Shown here in pieces: positions 17,234-25,911 of a stretch of 64,000 nucleotides of DNA (positions are counted from its first letter, which is position 1; every line of letters starts with the position of its first letter). Source of the DNA: Methylomonas sp. UP202 (GTDB lineage: Bacteria > Pseudomonadota > Gammaproteobacteria > Methylococcales > Methylomonadaceae); contig NZ_CP123897.1 in assembly GCF_029910655.1 (NCBI RefSeq), forward strand, positions 3,151,547 to 3,215,546. The letters are read 5' to 3'. Below the pieces are notes generated by a model. The model made no database searches. It worked only from the letters and a program-made list of their open reading frames with translations, and was not told the origin of the DNA. The translations under genes and the position numbers were made by a program.

Positions 17234-18159
17234 CAGCGCAATACCTGGATATATTCGCCGAGCGCCTCGCGGTTGGAACCGACCACAACCCGCCGTCGGC
17301 CGGTATCGTCGACTTCCAGCAAGCCGGCAACCGCTACGACTTCGCCGGTTTGCGCCTGCCCGCAGTAGGTCGCGGTATAACAGACTATGCTGTCCGCTTG
17401 CGGATGGTCTATCGAAAACACCGCCGGATAATCGAAGGCGTGAAAATCGTCGCTGATTCTGGCTTGCAGCTCGATAGCGCCCAGCTTGCGGTATTCGCGC
17501 GTTTCGCTTTCCAGCATCGGCGCCAGCAAGGTCAGATCGAATTTACGGCCGTTAATCATGGCCTTGTTGTATTTCCGCAATTCGTGCCAAATATATTCGT
17601 CCAATGCGAAATCGCAGGCGCGGCGCCGATAGGCTTCCAGCCAATCCGCATCGTCGAGAACTTGGCAATAGTCCTCGGCTATCAAGCATTGCACGACATT
17701 GCGAGCTCGGTGAAAGATTTCGCGGTCGTAACAGACCAGATCGATATCCGAGCTGTGTTTTTGCATGCCGACCTGCAACGACCCGGTCACGCCGAACTGA
17801 TCCAGGTCCAAGCCGTGGCGGCGGAACAACGCGCACAGGCTCTGCAAATCGGCCACCACCGGGTCGGCGGGTTCGACTTCCAACAAGCCGCGCAGGCTGT
17901 GCCGGGGATGATAATGTCGCGTCACCGCGGTTTCCGGCACCGCGTGCAAGCGAGCATCCAAGCGCGCCGAGTAATGTAGGTATTGCGGATAATGCGCCGC
18001 CAAATGGGCGTTGGCGGTGTCGCTATCGACTTTACGCCAAGCGCCGTCCAGCATCGCGTAGCGCAGGAAACACAGAATACGTCCGGCCTCCAAACCATCG
18101 GCGACCACCGCGAAAATCAGCTGCTCCGCTGTTTCGATGAAATCCTTGGGCCTGAACAT
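17233..18159 (-). CDS. Nucleotidyltransferase-fold protein of unknown substrate
   Basis: The 308-residue protein has a helical N-terminal half and then a polymerase-beta-type nucleotidyltransferase core: GS at residues 126-127 followed by SSDIDL with Asp138 and Asp140, the usual metal-binding pair. The remainder has a region DEYIWHELRKYNKAMINGRKFD and a C-terminal beta-rich part. The start MFRPKD at 18159 is two bases from the preceding gene's stop; the longer frame lies inside that gene. Operon partners suggest a link with methanopterin synthesis, but I do not know the substrate. Confidence 0.75.
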   Translation of the reverse strand: MFRPKDFIETAEQLIFAVVADGLEAGRILCFLRYAMLDGAWRKVDSDTANAHLAAHYPQYLHYSARLDARLHAVPETAVTRHYHPRHSLRGLLEVEPADPVVADLQSLCALFRRHGLDLDQFGVTGSLQVGMQKHSSDIDLVCYDREIFHRARNVVQCLIAEDYCQVLDDADWLEAYRRRACDFALDEYIWHELRKYNKAMINGRKFDLTLLAPMLESETREYRKLGAIELQARISDDFHAFDYPAVFSIDHPQADSIVCYTATYCGQAQTGEVVAVAGLLEVDDTGRRRVVVGSNREALGEYIQVLR

Positions 18160-18161
18160 GT

Positions 18162-19088
18162 TCAACCTATTTCCACCCGATTCCGGCCCAACTGCTTGGC
18201 GCGATAAAGCGCGGCGTCGGCGGCCTTGATCAATTCGTCCGGGGACGAGTATTGGCCGAGGTGCGCGGCCGCGCCGATGCTGAGCGTCACGCGTCCGCAC
18301 TCGGACGAGGCGTGAGCAATGCCCAGAGCCTGGACCGCATGGCGCATCCGTTCGGCCAATTCGCGCGCTTCAACCAACAAGGTCGCCGGCAAGACCGCGA
18401 CAAACTCCTCGCCGCCATACCGACAAATTAGATCGGTACTGCGACGCAACTGATCGGACAAGGCCTTGGCGACCTTGACCAGACATTCATCGCCACGCAC
18501 GTGCCCATGACTGTCGTTGTATTTCTTGAAGTCATCAATGTCGCAAACCAACACCGATAGTACCGAACTATTACGCTGCGCCAGCGCAAATTGCAGGGTC
18601 AATACGCTATCCAAGCGGCGGCGATTCGCCAAACCGGTCAATTGATCGCTCTGCGACAGCCACTCCAGCTCTTGGTTGAGCAACTGCAGCTGTTGGCGGG
18701 ATTTCTGCAATTGTTGGCGCATCAAGTAGATCCGCTCCATTGCCACCATCGTGTACCGCAAACGCAGCGGATTCAGCGGCTTTTGCAAGTACGCGTCGCC
18801 GCCCGCCAGGATGCCTTGACAGAACGAATCGTCGTCGCTTCGCGTGGTCAAGAACACGATCGGGAACCAATCGGATTTTCGCAACTCACGGATGGCCTGA
18901 GTCGCCTCGAAGCCGTTCAAGTGGGGCATCTCGACATCCATCAGCACCAGATCGACCTCCTGTTCGGCAACGTATTGCAGGGCTTCCGCACCGTTCTCGG
19001 CGAAGTCTACTTGATGGCGCAATTCCCGGAGGCACTCCGCCACCAATTGCCGTATCGCCTTGCTATCGTCCACGACTAAAACTTTCAT
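18162..19088 (-). CDS. Response-regulator diguanylate cyclase (REC-GGEEF)
   Basis: The N-terminal receiver domain has the acidic pair Asp7-Asp8, the phosphorylation site Asp51 and Lys103. A short coiled linker leads to a GGDEF domain with an intact GGEEF signature at 225-229. The inhibitory I-site RSTD lies at 216-219, the correct five residues before the signature. The enzyme should therefore make cyclic di-GMP when phosphorylated and be product-inhibited. The 308 residues match this PleD-like two-domain layout. No histidine kinase is adjacent. It is first in a tight run with the nucleotidyltransferase. Confidence 0.93.
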   Translation of the reverse strand: MKVLVVDDSKAIRQLVAECLRELRHQVDFAENGAEALQYVAEQEVDLVLMDVEMPHLNGFEATQAIRELRKSDWFPIVFLTTRSDDDSFCQGILAGGDAYLQKPLNPLRLRYTMVAMERIYLMRQQLQKSRQQLQLLNQELEWLSQSDQLTGLANRRRLDSVLTLQFALAQRNSSVLSVLVCDIDDFKKYNDSHGHVRGDECLVKVAKALSDQLRRSTDLICRYGGEEFVAVLPATLLVEARELAERMRHAVQALGIAHASSECGRVTLSIGAAAHLGQYSSPDELIKAADAALYRAKQLGRNRVEIG

Positions 19089-19181
19089 ACGCTCCGCCTA
19101 TTCCTCCATTTTCGAAGACGATTTTAGTTCAACCTGCCGAAAAGTAAGGTAATAACGGACGAACGGCAATGCTAGACATCG

Positions 19182-19625
19182 CTAATCCTTGGGTTTCGGC
19201 GGCAGCCAAGCGATGATGTGGTCTTCCAAATCGTCGACTTCCGATTCCTTGATCGCGAACCCGGCCACCGAAATGCCGGCCTCCACCACGGTGTCCCGCC
19301 GCCCGGAAACCAGCGGATGCCATTCCGGCAACGCCTCTCCATCCAGCAACAAACGATAGGCGCAAGTGTCGGGCATCCAGTGATACGCGCTGAAATCGTG
19401 TTGTTTCAAGTCCAAACAATCCGGTACCAATGTGCAGCGCTCGGCGTACCGGCTACAAGAACAAGTGTCCAAATCGATCAAATCGCAGACGACGCGAGTC
19501 AGCGCGATCTCGCCGGTATCTTCGTCTTCGAGTTTGTTCAAACAGCACTTGCCGCAACGATCGCACAACGATTCCCACTCTTCGGTGGTCATTTCGGCCA
19601 GCGTCTTAATTTCCCAAAAGCGCAT
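19182..19625 (-). CDS. YcgN/UPF0260 family cysteine-cluster protein
   Basis: The 147-residue protein has the family hallmarks FWEIKTLAEMTTEEWESLCDRCGKCC and further cysteines in CSCSRYAERC, CL and CAYRLL. The start MRFWE at 19625 follows the family; upstream in-frame codons lie in ftsX. It may coordinate a zinc or iron-sulfur site. The biochemical function is not known for the family. It follows ftsX by five bases. Confidence 0.88.
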   Translation of the reverse strand: MRFWEIKTLAEMTTEEWESLCDRCGKCCLNKLEDEDTGEIALTRVVCDLIDLDTCSCSRYAERCTLVPDCLDLKQHDFSAYHWMPDTCAYRLLLDGEALPEWHPLVSGRRDTVVEAGISVAGFAIKESEVDDLEDHIIAWLPPKPKD

Positions 19626-19630
19626 CGCGG

Positions 19631-20593
19631 CTACTCCGGCTTCAGCAAGCGCAATTGATAATGCAACACGACCCAAGCTCCGCAAACGGCCAGAGCCGAA
19701 GAAATCGTCAGCAACAGCAAAAACTCGCCGAAACTCAGAAACAATAATTCGAAGGCGCTGTTATAGAGTACCGACAATTTCTCGACCGGTGACTCCAGGA
19801 TCAACAACATCACCGTCACGATCAACCAGCCCAGAAAGCCGGCGATGAATCCCAACCAAAATCCGGTATAGAGAAACGGCCGCTGAATGAAGGCATTCGT
19901 AGCGCCGACCAATTTGGAAATATAGACTTCGTCCTGACGATTCTGCAACTCCAGACGGATCGTGTTGCCGGTAATAAACGTAACCGCGAAACCCAGCAGC
20001 AAACTGACCAACATCACGCCGCGGCTGGCAATCGTCATGATGGTCTGTAAGCGGGCCACCCATTGCATATCCACTTGCACGAAATCGACTTGCGGCAATT
20101 GTTTGAACTCCGCCATCAGCGTTTCGATGTCGGCGTTGGATTCCAGGGTGTGCTTGGGCTGAACTTGGATCACGCTGGGCAGCGGATTTTGTTCCAAGGC
20201 ATTCAACGCGTCGCCGAAACCGCTATTGGCCTTGAACTCATCCAAAGCCTGCTGCTTGGTGATTAACTTAACCGCATCCACGCTGGGATTTTGCCGCAGT
20301 TGTTCGACCAGCTTCTGACCGGCGGCGTCGGTGACGTTGTCGTGTAAAAACAGCGACATTTGATTGCTGCTCTCCAAATTCCCGGTCAATTGCTGAATGT
20401 TGGCGACGCCGATGTAAAAACCGCCGGACAACGACACCGCGATCGCCAGTACCAGCACCGTCATCGCCGACGTGAACGGCGAACGGGTCAAGCGGCCGAG
20501 ACTGGAAAACAGACCGTGGGCATGATTCAGCAAATACGCCTGGAAACGGTCGTTCAAGCGCTGACCGAAATGTTTTCGCTGTACTTGTCTCAT
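19631..20593 (-). CDS. ftsX: Cell division protein FtsX
   Basis: FtsX is the membrane subunit of the FtsEX complex that drives amidase activation at the septum. The 320 residues have a cytoplasmic N-terminus, TM1 at about 43-64, a large periplasmic domain to about 170, and three further transmembrane helices. The ATG at 20593 was chosen; an in-frame TTG two codons upstream overlaps the ftsE stop. It is the last gene of an ftsY-ftsE-ftsX run, the standard proteobacterial order. Confidence 0.95.
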   Translation of the reverse strand: MRQVQRKHFGQRLNDRFQAYLLNHAHGLFSSLGRLTRSPFTSAMTVLVLAIAVSLSGGFYIGVANIQQLTGNLESSNQMSLFLHDNVTDAAGQKLVEQLRQNPSVDAVKLITKQQALDEFKANSGFGDALNALEQNPLPSVIQVQPKHTLESNADIETLMAEFKQLPQVDFVQVDMQWVARLQTIMTIASRGVMLVSLLLGFAVTFITGNTIRLELQNRQDEVYISKLVGATNAFIQRPFLYTGFWLGFIAGFLGWLIVTVMLLILESPVEKLSVLYNSAFELLFLSFGEFLLLLTISSALAVCGAWVVLHYQLRLLKPE

Positions 20594-20595
20594 CG

Positions 20596-21252
20596 TCAAC
20601 TCGCCACCAAATGGCCTTTGTCCAAAGTCAGGACCCGATAGCCGAGCACGTGAACCAGCTCGATATCGTGAGTGGCGATCAACACCGAAACCCCGACTTG
20701 CTTGAACTGCTCGAACATATGCATGACTTCGGCCGACAGATCCGGGTCCAGGTTGCCGGTCGGCTCGTCGGCGATAATCAGCTTGGGTTTGTTGACGATG
20801 GCCCTGGCGATGCCGACCCGTTGTTGTTCGCCGCCGGACAAGGCCAGCGGATATTTACGCTCCTTGCCCAGCAGCCCGACTTTGTCCAGCGACGCCCTCA
20901 CCCGCCTCGCCACTTCATTGGTCTGATAGCCGGACACCACCAACGGCAACGCCACGTTATCGAACACGGTCCTATCGTTTAGCAGTTTATAGTCCTGAAA
21001 GATCAGACCGAGTCCGCGCCGCAAATACGGCACTTTACGCTCGCTGACCCGGTTGATGAGTTGGCCGTCCAGGAAAATGTTACCGCGCGTGCATTGCTCC
21101 ATCATCGCGATCAATTTTAGCAATGTGCTTTTGCCGGCGCCGGAGCGGCCGGTCAGAAACGCCATTTCGCCTTTTTGCAGATGAAAGCTGACGTCGATCA
21201 AAGCCTCGCCGGCGTCGGGGTAACGTTTGCTGACGTGTTCGAACTTGAGCAT
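20596..21252 (-). CDS. ftsE: Cell division ATP-binding protein FtsE
   Basis: FtsE is the ABC ATPase partner of FtsX. Walker A is GRSGAGKST at 35-43, the signature is LSGGEQQR, Walker B is [10 protein letters not shown] and the H-loop is ATHD. The start [11 protein letters not shown] gives 218 residues, close to the standard size of about 220. It lies four bases after the stop of the CtaA-FtsY frame and two bases before ftsX, so all three are almost certainly co-transcribed. Confidence 0.96.
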   Translation of the reverse strand: MLKFEHVSKRYPDAGEALIDVSFHLQKGEMAFLTGRSGAGKSTLLKLIAMMEQCTRGNIFLDGQLINRVSERKVPYLRRGLGLIFQDYKLLNDRTVFDNVALPLVVSGYQTNEVARRVRASLDKVGLLGKERKYPLALSGGEQQRVGIARAIVNKPKLIIADEPTGNLDPDLSAEVMHMFEQFKQVGVSVLIATHDIELVHVLGYRVLTLDKGHLVAS

Positions 21253-21256
21253 GGCG

Positions 21257-23275
21257 TTAGTCTTTAGCGAACAAGGCCTCGACGAACTGCTCGGCATCGA
21301 AATCCTGCAAATCGTCGATGCTCTCGCCGACGCCGATGAAGCGGATCGGGATGTGCAATTGATTAGCCAATGCGAAAATGATGCCGCCCTTGGCGGTGCC
21401 GTCCAGTTTGGTCAAGGCCAGACCGGTCAAGCCAACCGCTTCGTTGAATATTTTAGCCTGCGACAGCGCATTCTGGCCGGTGCCGGCATCCAGAATCAAC
21501 AACACTTCATGCGGCGCACTGTCGTCCAATTTGGCGATGATCCGCTTGATCTTTTTCAACTCGTCCATCAAATTGGACTTGGTATGCAAACGACCGGCGG
21601 TATCCGCGATCAACACATCCACGCCTTTGGATTTGGCCGACTGCAGCGCGTCGAAGATCACCGATGCCGAATCGGCGCCGGTGTGCTGCGCCACAACCGC
21701 CACATTATTACGCTCGCCCCAGGTCTGCAACTGCTCGACCGCCGCCGCCCGGAAAGTATCGCCGGCCGCCAGCATCACGCTATGCCCTTGTTGCTGCAAA
21801 CGCTTGGCCAATTTACCTATCGACGTGGTTTTGCCGACGCCGTTGACGCCGACTACCAGAATCACGAACGGTCCATCCCGTTCCGGAATTTTCAGCGCTT
21901 GCGAGCAGGGTTTCAGTATCGTCAGCAGTTGCTGCTTTAGCGCATCGAGCAAGGCATCGCCGTCGGCCAGCTGTTCGCTCTCCAAGGTTTTTTGCAAATG
22001 TTCGATCAATTGGGTCGTCGTTTCGATGCCGAGGTCGGCCATCAGCAAACTCGCCTCCAAATCGACCAGCAAACCCTTGGTCACCGCTTTCTTGCCGAAT
22101 GCCAAGCTGCCCAGCACCGATCCGAAACCGCCGCGGGTTTTTTGCAGTTGATTACTCAAGCGTTGGAACAGACTCTCCGCCACCGGCACTTCGACGGGCA
22201 CCGGTGCCAAAGCCACCTCACCGACCGTTGCCGGAATCGCCGCTTCGCCGGCAGGGACCTCGGCTTCGGCTTCGGCTTCGGCTTCGGCTTCGGCTTCGGC
22301 TTCGGCTTCGGGAAAACCGTAACGGCTGTAAAAGGCAATGGCCAATAACGGCACCATCAACAAAGCCGCCACCGCGTTATGCGCAACCGCCAATCCCAGC
22401 GGCAGACTATATTTGACGCTGAAGATCCCTAGTACGATTTGCAGCAGCAAAACCAGGCTGACCAGGTTACCTGCCAAGCGTACCGGTTTGGGATAGCGGT
22501 CGCCGGTCGCTACCAGCATCAACGCGCTCACGACCAAGAAGGTAAGGCCGGCCGCCAGCCGGTGAACGGTGTGAACAGCCGCTAGCGCGGCGGCGCTCAA
22601 CAACTGCCCTTCCGGACGGAACGGATTCAATGCATCCCAGTAGTCGGCCGCCGGCAGCCAAACCCCTTGGCAACGCGGGAAATCGTCGCACGCTAGCCCA
22701 GCGTAGTTGCTGCTGACCCATCCCCCCAACGCAATCTGCGCCAGCACCACGCACATCGCCAATCCGGTTAGCCACATCGGCCCGGAACTGACCGAACGCC
22801 GGCTCAGAGCCGGATCCAAGCGCAGATAAGCCCAAACCAGCGCCCAAAAGGTCATGAATCCCAATAACAAATGTCCGGTAACGACCGCCGGGGTCAGCTT
22901 GGCGGCCACGGTCCACATGCCCAACGCCGCCTGGCTGGCAATCAGCGATACGATAACCAGGGTCCAGCCGACCGCGAGGCCGCGTTTTTGCTCGCGCCAA
23001 GCGAACGGCAGGGCCAGCAACACCAAGACCGTCAGCGCGCCTGCTAAATAACGATGGGCCATTTCCTTCCAGGCCTTGGCGACATCAACCGCTTGCCCGC
23101 CGAACGCGGCCGCCGCATCGGCCTTGAATTGGTCGGTATCGGCGACGACGGCTTTGCCGTAACAACCGGGCCAGTCCGGACAACCCAAGCCGGCGTGGCC
23201 GAGGCGGACATAGGCGCCGACCACGATGACCAGCAGCGCCAGGATGGCTCCGCACAATAATAATCTTCTGAACAT
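21257..23275 (-). CDS. ctaA-ftsY: Heme A synthase (CtaA) fused in frame to the SRP receptor FtsY
   Basis: One uninterrupted 672-codon frame encodes two normally separate proteins. Residues 1-321 are a complete CtaA/COX15-type heme A synthase: eight transmembrane helices, histidines in EMAHRYLAG, TGHLLLGF, VHTVHRLAAG and AVAHNAVAAL, and paired loop cysteines in GLGCPDWPGC and LACDDFPRC. Pro322 leads into an alternating Glu-Ala run (323-339). Residues from about 366 to 672 are an FtsY NG GTPase with GVNGVGKTT (476-484), DTFRAA (506-511), DTAGR (558-562) and TKLDG (622-626). An even number of CtaA helices puts FtsY in the cytoplasm, as required. No separate start with a ribosome site is visible for FtsY; ATG at residue 307 is the only nearby candidate. 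ftsE and ftsX follow. Confidence 0.85.
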   Translation of the reverse strand: MFRRLLLCGAILALLVIVVGAYVRLGHAGLGCPDWPGCYGKAVVADTDQFKADAAAAFGGQAVDVAKAWKEMAHRYLAGALTVLVLLALPFAWREQKRGLAVGWTLVIVSLIASQAALGMWTVAAKLTPAVVTGHLLLGFMTFWALVWAYLRLDPALSRRSVSSGPMWLTGLAMCVVLAQIALGGWVSSNYAGLACDDFPRCQGVWLPAADYWDALNPFRPEGQLLSAAALAAVHTVHRLAAGLTFLVVSALMLVATGDRYPKPVRLAGNLVSLVLLLQIVLGIFSVKYSLPLGLAVAHNAVAALLMVPLLAIAFYSRYGFPEAEAEAEAEAEAEAEAEVPAGEAAIPATVGEVALAPVPVEVPVAESLFQRLSNQLQKTRGGFGSVLGSLAFGKKAVTKGLLVDLEASLLMADLGIETTTQLIEHLQKTLESEQLADGDALLDALKQQLLTILKPCSQALKIPERDGPFVILVVGVNGVGKTTSIGKLAKRLQQQGHSVMLAAGDTFRAAAVEQLQTWGERNNVAVVAQHTGADSASVIFDALQSAKSKGVDVLIADTAGRLHTKSNLMDELKKIKRIIAKLDDSAPHEVLLILDAGTGQNALSQAKIFNEAVGLTGLALTKLDGTAKGGIIFALANQLHIPIRFIGVGESIDDLQDFDAEQFVEALFAKD
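22261..22308. repeat. Eight-copy hexanucleotide repeat at the CtaA-FtsY junction
   Basis: CGGCTT is repeated eight times perfectly on the plus strand. On the coding strand this is (GAAGCC)n, encoding Glu-Ala repeats. Because the unit is six bases, copy-number change would lengthen or shorten the linker without shifting frame. Confidence 0.95.
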
Positions 23276-23280
23276 GTTTA

Positions 23281-23871
23281 TTAACCGATTTGGGAAATTC
23301 TGAGGAGTTTGCTTAAGTCGTCTCTGACTTGATAGGGATCGAATCCGGGCGGGTATTTCATCATCAGATTGCCGAGAGGGTCCATGATGATCAAGGCACC
23401 CTCGACCGGGGCTTGGCCGGCGATCCCGGATAATCCCGACCGCAAGCCATCGGCCGGCAGCGCTTTCAGCAGGCGCGCATCCTCGCGCCATTGGCCGGGC
23501 AGCGCGACTTGTCCGTCGCTTAGCAAAGCCAAGCGCCGCACTCGGGCGATGTCCTTGCCTATCATCAGACCGATCTGCCGGGATTTATGCAGGGCATCGG
23601 CGCACACTTGCGAGCACGCGCCGAATACCGGATTAATGAGTACCCAGTGCCCCTTCAACTCCCCGATATTTTCTTGGGAAAACGTATCTGCACCGACAAA
23701 ACTGACCGGTTCGGTCTGAAGCGGCGGTTGAATCAACTCGCCATGATTGGTCCCCAATCTGACGGTGTCCGGATGCGCCGCCAAATACCAAGCGATGCTG
23801 AATGGAATCGCCGTCATGGCGAAGATTCCTAAAATGGTGAGACGATTTATTTTTAATTGTTGTTTACTCAC
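23281..23871 (-). CDS. SCO1/thioredoxin-like cytochrome oxidase assembly protein
   Basis: The 196-residue protein has one N-terminal transmembrane helix (about residues 12-30) and a periplasmic thioredoxin-like domain with CSQVC, a C-x3-C copper site as in SCO proteins. It ends with a typical helix, RDDLSKLLR. It sits between SURF1 and ctaA, the usual place for this accessory protein, and probably helps build the copper A site. It starts eight bases inside the SURF1 gene, and the CtaA start follows five bases after its stop. Confidence 0.85.
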   Translation of the reverse strand: MSKQQLKINRLTILGIFAMTAIPFSIAWYLAAHPDTVRLGTNHGELIQPPLQTEPVSFVGADTFSQENIGELKGHWVLINPVFGACSQVCADALHKSRQIGLMIGKDIARVRRLALLSDGQVALPGQWREDARLLKALPADGLRSGLSGIAGQAPVEGALIIMDPLGNLMMKYPPGFDPYQVRDDLSKLLRISQIG

Positions 23872-24610
23872 GACGTTTACGAAGACTGTTCCAAAACATT
23901 AGGGTGCTTAGCGTTAGCGCTAAACCGAACCATTGTACTGCATAGGCCCGGTGTTTTTCCGGCGGAATGACCACGTTGATGCGCCAATCCCGAAGATAGC
24001 CGGCGGGTTGATCCGTATCCAATTCCAGTTGGAACGGCGCCAGCGCGTAGCCGAATTTGACGCCGAGTGCAGCCAAATCGACGTACTGAGTGCGAACCGG
24101 CCAGCCTTCGCCCGGCGTCCCGCCGCCAGCCAGCCGAATGCCGACGTCGGGAAAACGGTTGATGCGGCCGCGCAACTGTTCGACCGGCGTATCGATGCTT
24201 AAATCGGGGACTACTCGCCTATCTCGGCCCAGCGGCAACCAGCCGCGATTGACCAAGACCGCGGCTTGGCCGTTGGCGGGCAAAAACGGCGTGAACACCA
24301 AATATCCGGGCCGGCCGTCGTGTACCTGATTGTCGAGCAATAATTGATGGGCGTCGTCGTAATGCCCTTGTAAAGTCGCCTTGCGATACCGAATCGCCTC
24401 GAGCTCCGGCTCGCCCGGTATCCGCTGGTTCAAATCCAGTGCAACCGACATTTGGGCTGCATATTGCGCGTCGAGCAAGGCTTGCTTTTCATCCGCGCGG
24501 CGCAATTGCCAGAATCCCAGGTTGCATAGCAACACCATCATTGCAAGATAACCTACCAATAGGGCCGGCGACCAGCGCCACTCCATGCGAAACAGCCGAA
24601 ATTTAATCAT
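23864..24610 (-). CDS. SURF1 family cytochrome oxidase assembly protein
   Basis: The 248-residue protein has N- and C-terminal transmembrane helices flanking a periplasmic domain, as in SURF1/SHY1. NLGFWQLRRADEKQALL after helix 1 and VLVNRGWLPLGRDRR in the loop are family signatures. SURF1 assists heme a insertion into subunit I. It starts the second half of the oxidase gene group, after the divergent DUF2909 gene and terminator, so this part needs its own promoter in 24611-24683. Confidence 0.92.
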   Translation of the reverse strand: MIKFRLFRMEWRWSPALLVGYLAMMVLLCNLGFWQLRRADEKQALLDAQYAAQMSVALDLNQRIPGEPELEAIRYRKATLQGHYDDAHQLLLDNQVHDGRPGYLVFTPFLPANGQAAVLVNRGWLPLGRDRRVVPDLSIDTPVEQLRGRINRFPDVGIRLAGGGTPGEGWPVRTQYVDLAALGVKFGYALAPFQLELDTDQPAGYLRDWRINVVIPPEKHRAYAVQWFGLALTLSTLMFWNSLRKRRE

Positions 24611-24683
24611 CTAAAACCGCCCTAAGTATTGGCAAGCCATTGGGAATCGTCGAGAATGGCGCTTTTGCGCCGACTTTCCCGCC

Positions 24684-24953
24684 ATGCCGATCAAAATATT
24701 CGTTATTGTCGCTTTTCTCGCCATTTTAGTCAGCCTGGGCTCGGCGCTGTTTCATTTGGTCAGACACAAAAGCGACGAAGATTCGCGTAAAACCGCCAAA
24801 GCCCTGACGTTTAGAATTGGCTTGTCGCTGGGCTTGTTTATTTTGTTGGTGCTGGCCTTGGCCACCGGCCTGATTCAACCGCACGGCCTGGGCGCCAGAA
24901 TGCACGCCGACCAAAAACCGGCGTCATCCGCTCCGCAAAATCCCGGCCGCTAA
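24684..24953 (+). CDS. DUF2909-type twin-transmembrane protein
   Basis: The 89-residue protein has two transmembrane helices (about 5-24 and 46-66) joined by a basic loop RHKSDEDSRKTAKALTFRIG. This resembles the small DUF2909 proteins that accompany cox genes in many proteobacteria. The C-terminal tail is longer than usual and Pro/Ala-rich. It is on the opposite strand to the oxidase genes and shares a bidirectional terminator with ctaE. Confidence 0.8.
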   Translation: MPIKIFVIVAFLAILVSLGSALFHLVRHKSDEDSRKTAKALTFRIGLSLGLFILLVLALATGLIQPHGLGARMHADQKPASSAPQNPGR

Positions 24954-24961
24954 ACGCCGGC

Positions 24962-24999
24962 AAAAAAAAAGCGCGCTCGTCGCCGAGCGCGCTTTTTTT
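24962..24999. terminator. Bidirectional intrinsic terminator
   Basis: A ten-base-pair stem, AGCGCGCTCG / CGAGCGCGCT with a TCGC loop, is flanked by a nine-base A-tract on the left and a T-tract on the right. It can terminate both the DUF2909 gene (plus) and the ctaC-ctaE operon (minus). Confidence 0.92.
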
Positions 25000-25018
25000 C
25001 GTTAACGAAAGCAGGCGT

Positions 25019-25897
25019 TTACATCAAGTAAACGAAGACAAACAAGCCCAACCAGACCACGTCGACAAAGTGCCAATACCATGCCGCCGCTTCGAAAGCG
25101 AAATGATTTTCCGGCGTAAAATGGCCTTTCCAGCTTCGGAACAGCACCACCGACAGAATGATCGCACCGACGCAGACGTGGAAACCGTGGAAACCGGTCA
25201 ACATGAAAAAGGTTGAACCGTAGATCCCGGAACCCAGCGTCAAACCCATCTCGTGATAGGCTTCGTAGTACTCGGTAGCTTGGCAAGCGACAAACAAAAA
25301 GCCCAAGCCGACGGTAGCCAACAGGCCTTTGATCAGCTGGCCGCGATGCTTGGCCAACAAGCCGTGATGCGCCCAGGTGCAGGTAACGCCGCTGGATAAC
25401 AGCAACAAGGTGTTGATCAACGGTAAACCAAAGGCGCCCATCGGCTCGAAATCGCCGCCGACCTTACCGGGACCGTTGGTCGGCCAAGTCGAGCTAAAGC
25501 CGTCCCACAGCGTAAAGGTCGAACGACCCGGACCGCTGACGAACGCGCCGTCGGTCGCGCCCAACCAGGGCACCGACAGATTGCGGGTGTACCAGAGCGC
25601 GCCGAAGAACACCGCGAAGAACATCACTTCGGAGAAAATAAACCACATCATGCCCATCCGGTAAGAAATACCGACGCCGTGGTTGTACATGCCGGACTCG
25701 CTTTCGGTTGCTTGCAACGCAAACCACGCGCCCAACATCACCAGAAACACCACGAAACCGGCCAACATCATGCCGGAGCCGATCGAGTTGCCGTTCAAAT
25801 GGTTTGCAAAGCCCGCCAGCGTCAGCATCAAACCGGCGGTGGCCATCACCGGCCAAGTGGCTTTATGCGGGATGTAATAAGCTGTGTTTGTAGACAT
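25019..25897 (-). CDS. ctaE: Cytochrome c oxidase subunit III
   Basis: This is membrane subunit III of an aa3-type oxidase, 292 residues with about seven transmembrane helices. FIFSEVMFFAVFFGALWY carries the conserved glutamate, and the C-terminal HFVDVVWLGLFVFVYLM is a family signature, as is FHGFHVCVGA. It is the last gene of the ctaC-ctaD-small protein-ctaG-ctaE run. Confidence 0.96.
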   Translation of the reverse strand: MSTNTAYYIPHKATWPVMATAGLMLTLAGFANHLNGNSIGSGMMLAGFVVFLVMLGAWFALQATESESGMYNHGVGISYRMGMMWFIFSEVMFFAVFFGALWYTRNLSVPWLGATDGAFVSGPGRSTFTLWDGFSSTWPTNGPGKVGGDFEPMGAFGLPLINTLLLLSSGVTCTWAHHGLLAKHRGQLIKGLLATVGLGFLFVACQATEYYEAYHEMGLTLGSGIYGSTFFMLTGFHGFHVCVGAIILSVVLFRSWKGHFTPENHFAFEAAAWYWHFVDVVWLGLFVFVYLM

Positions 25898-25911
25898 AAC
25901 CTTCCCCTTCG

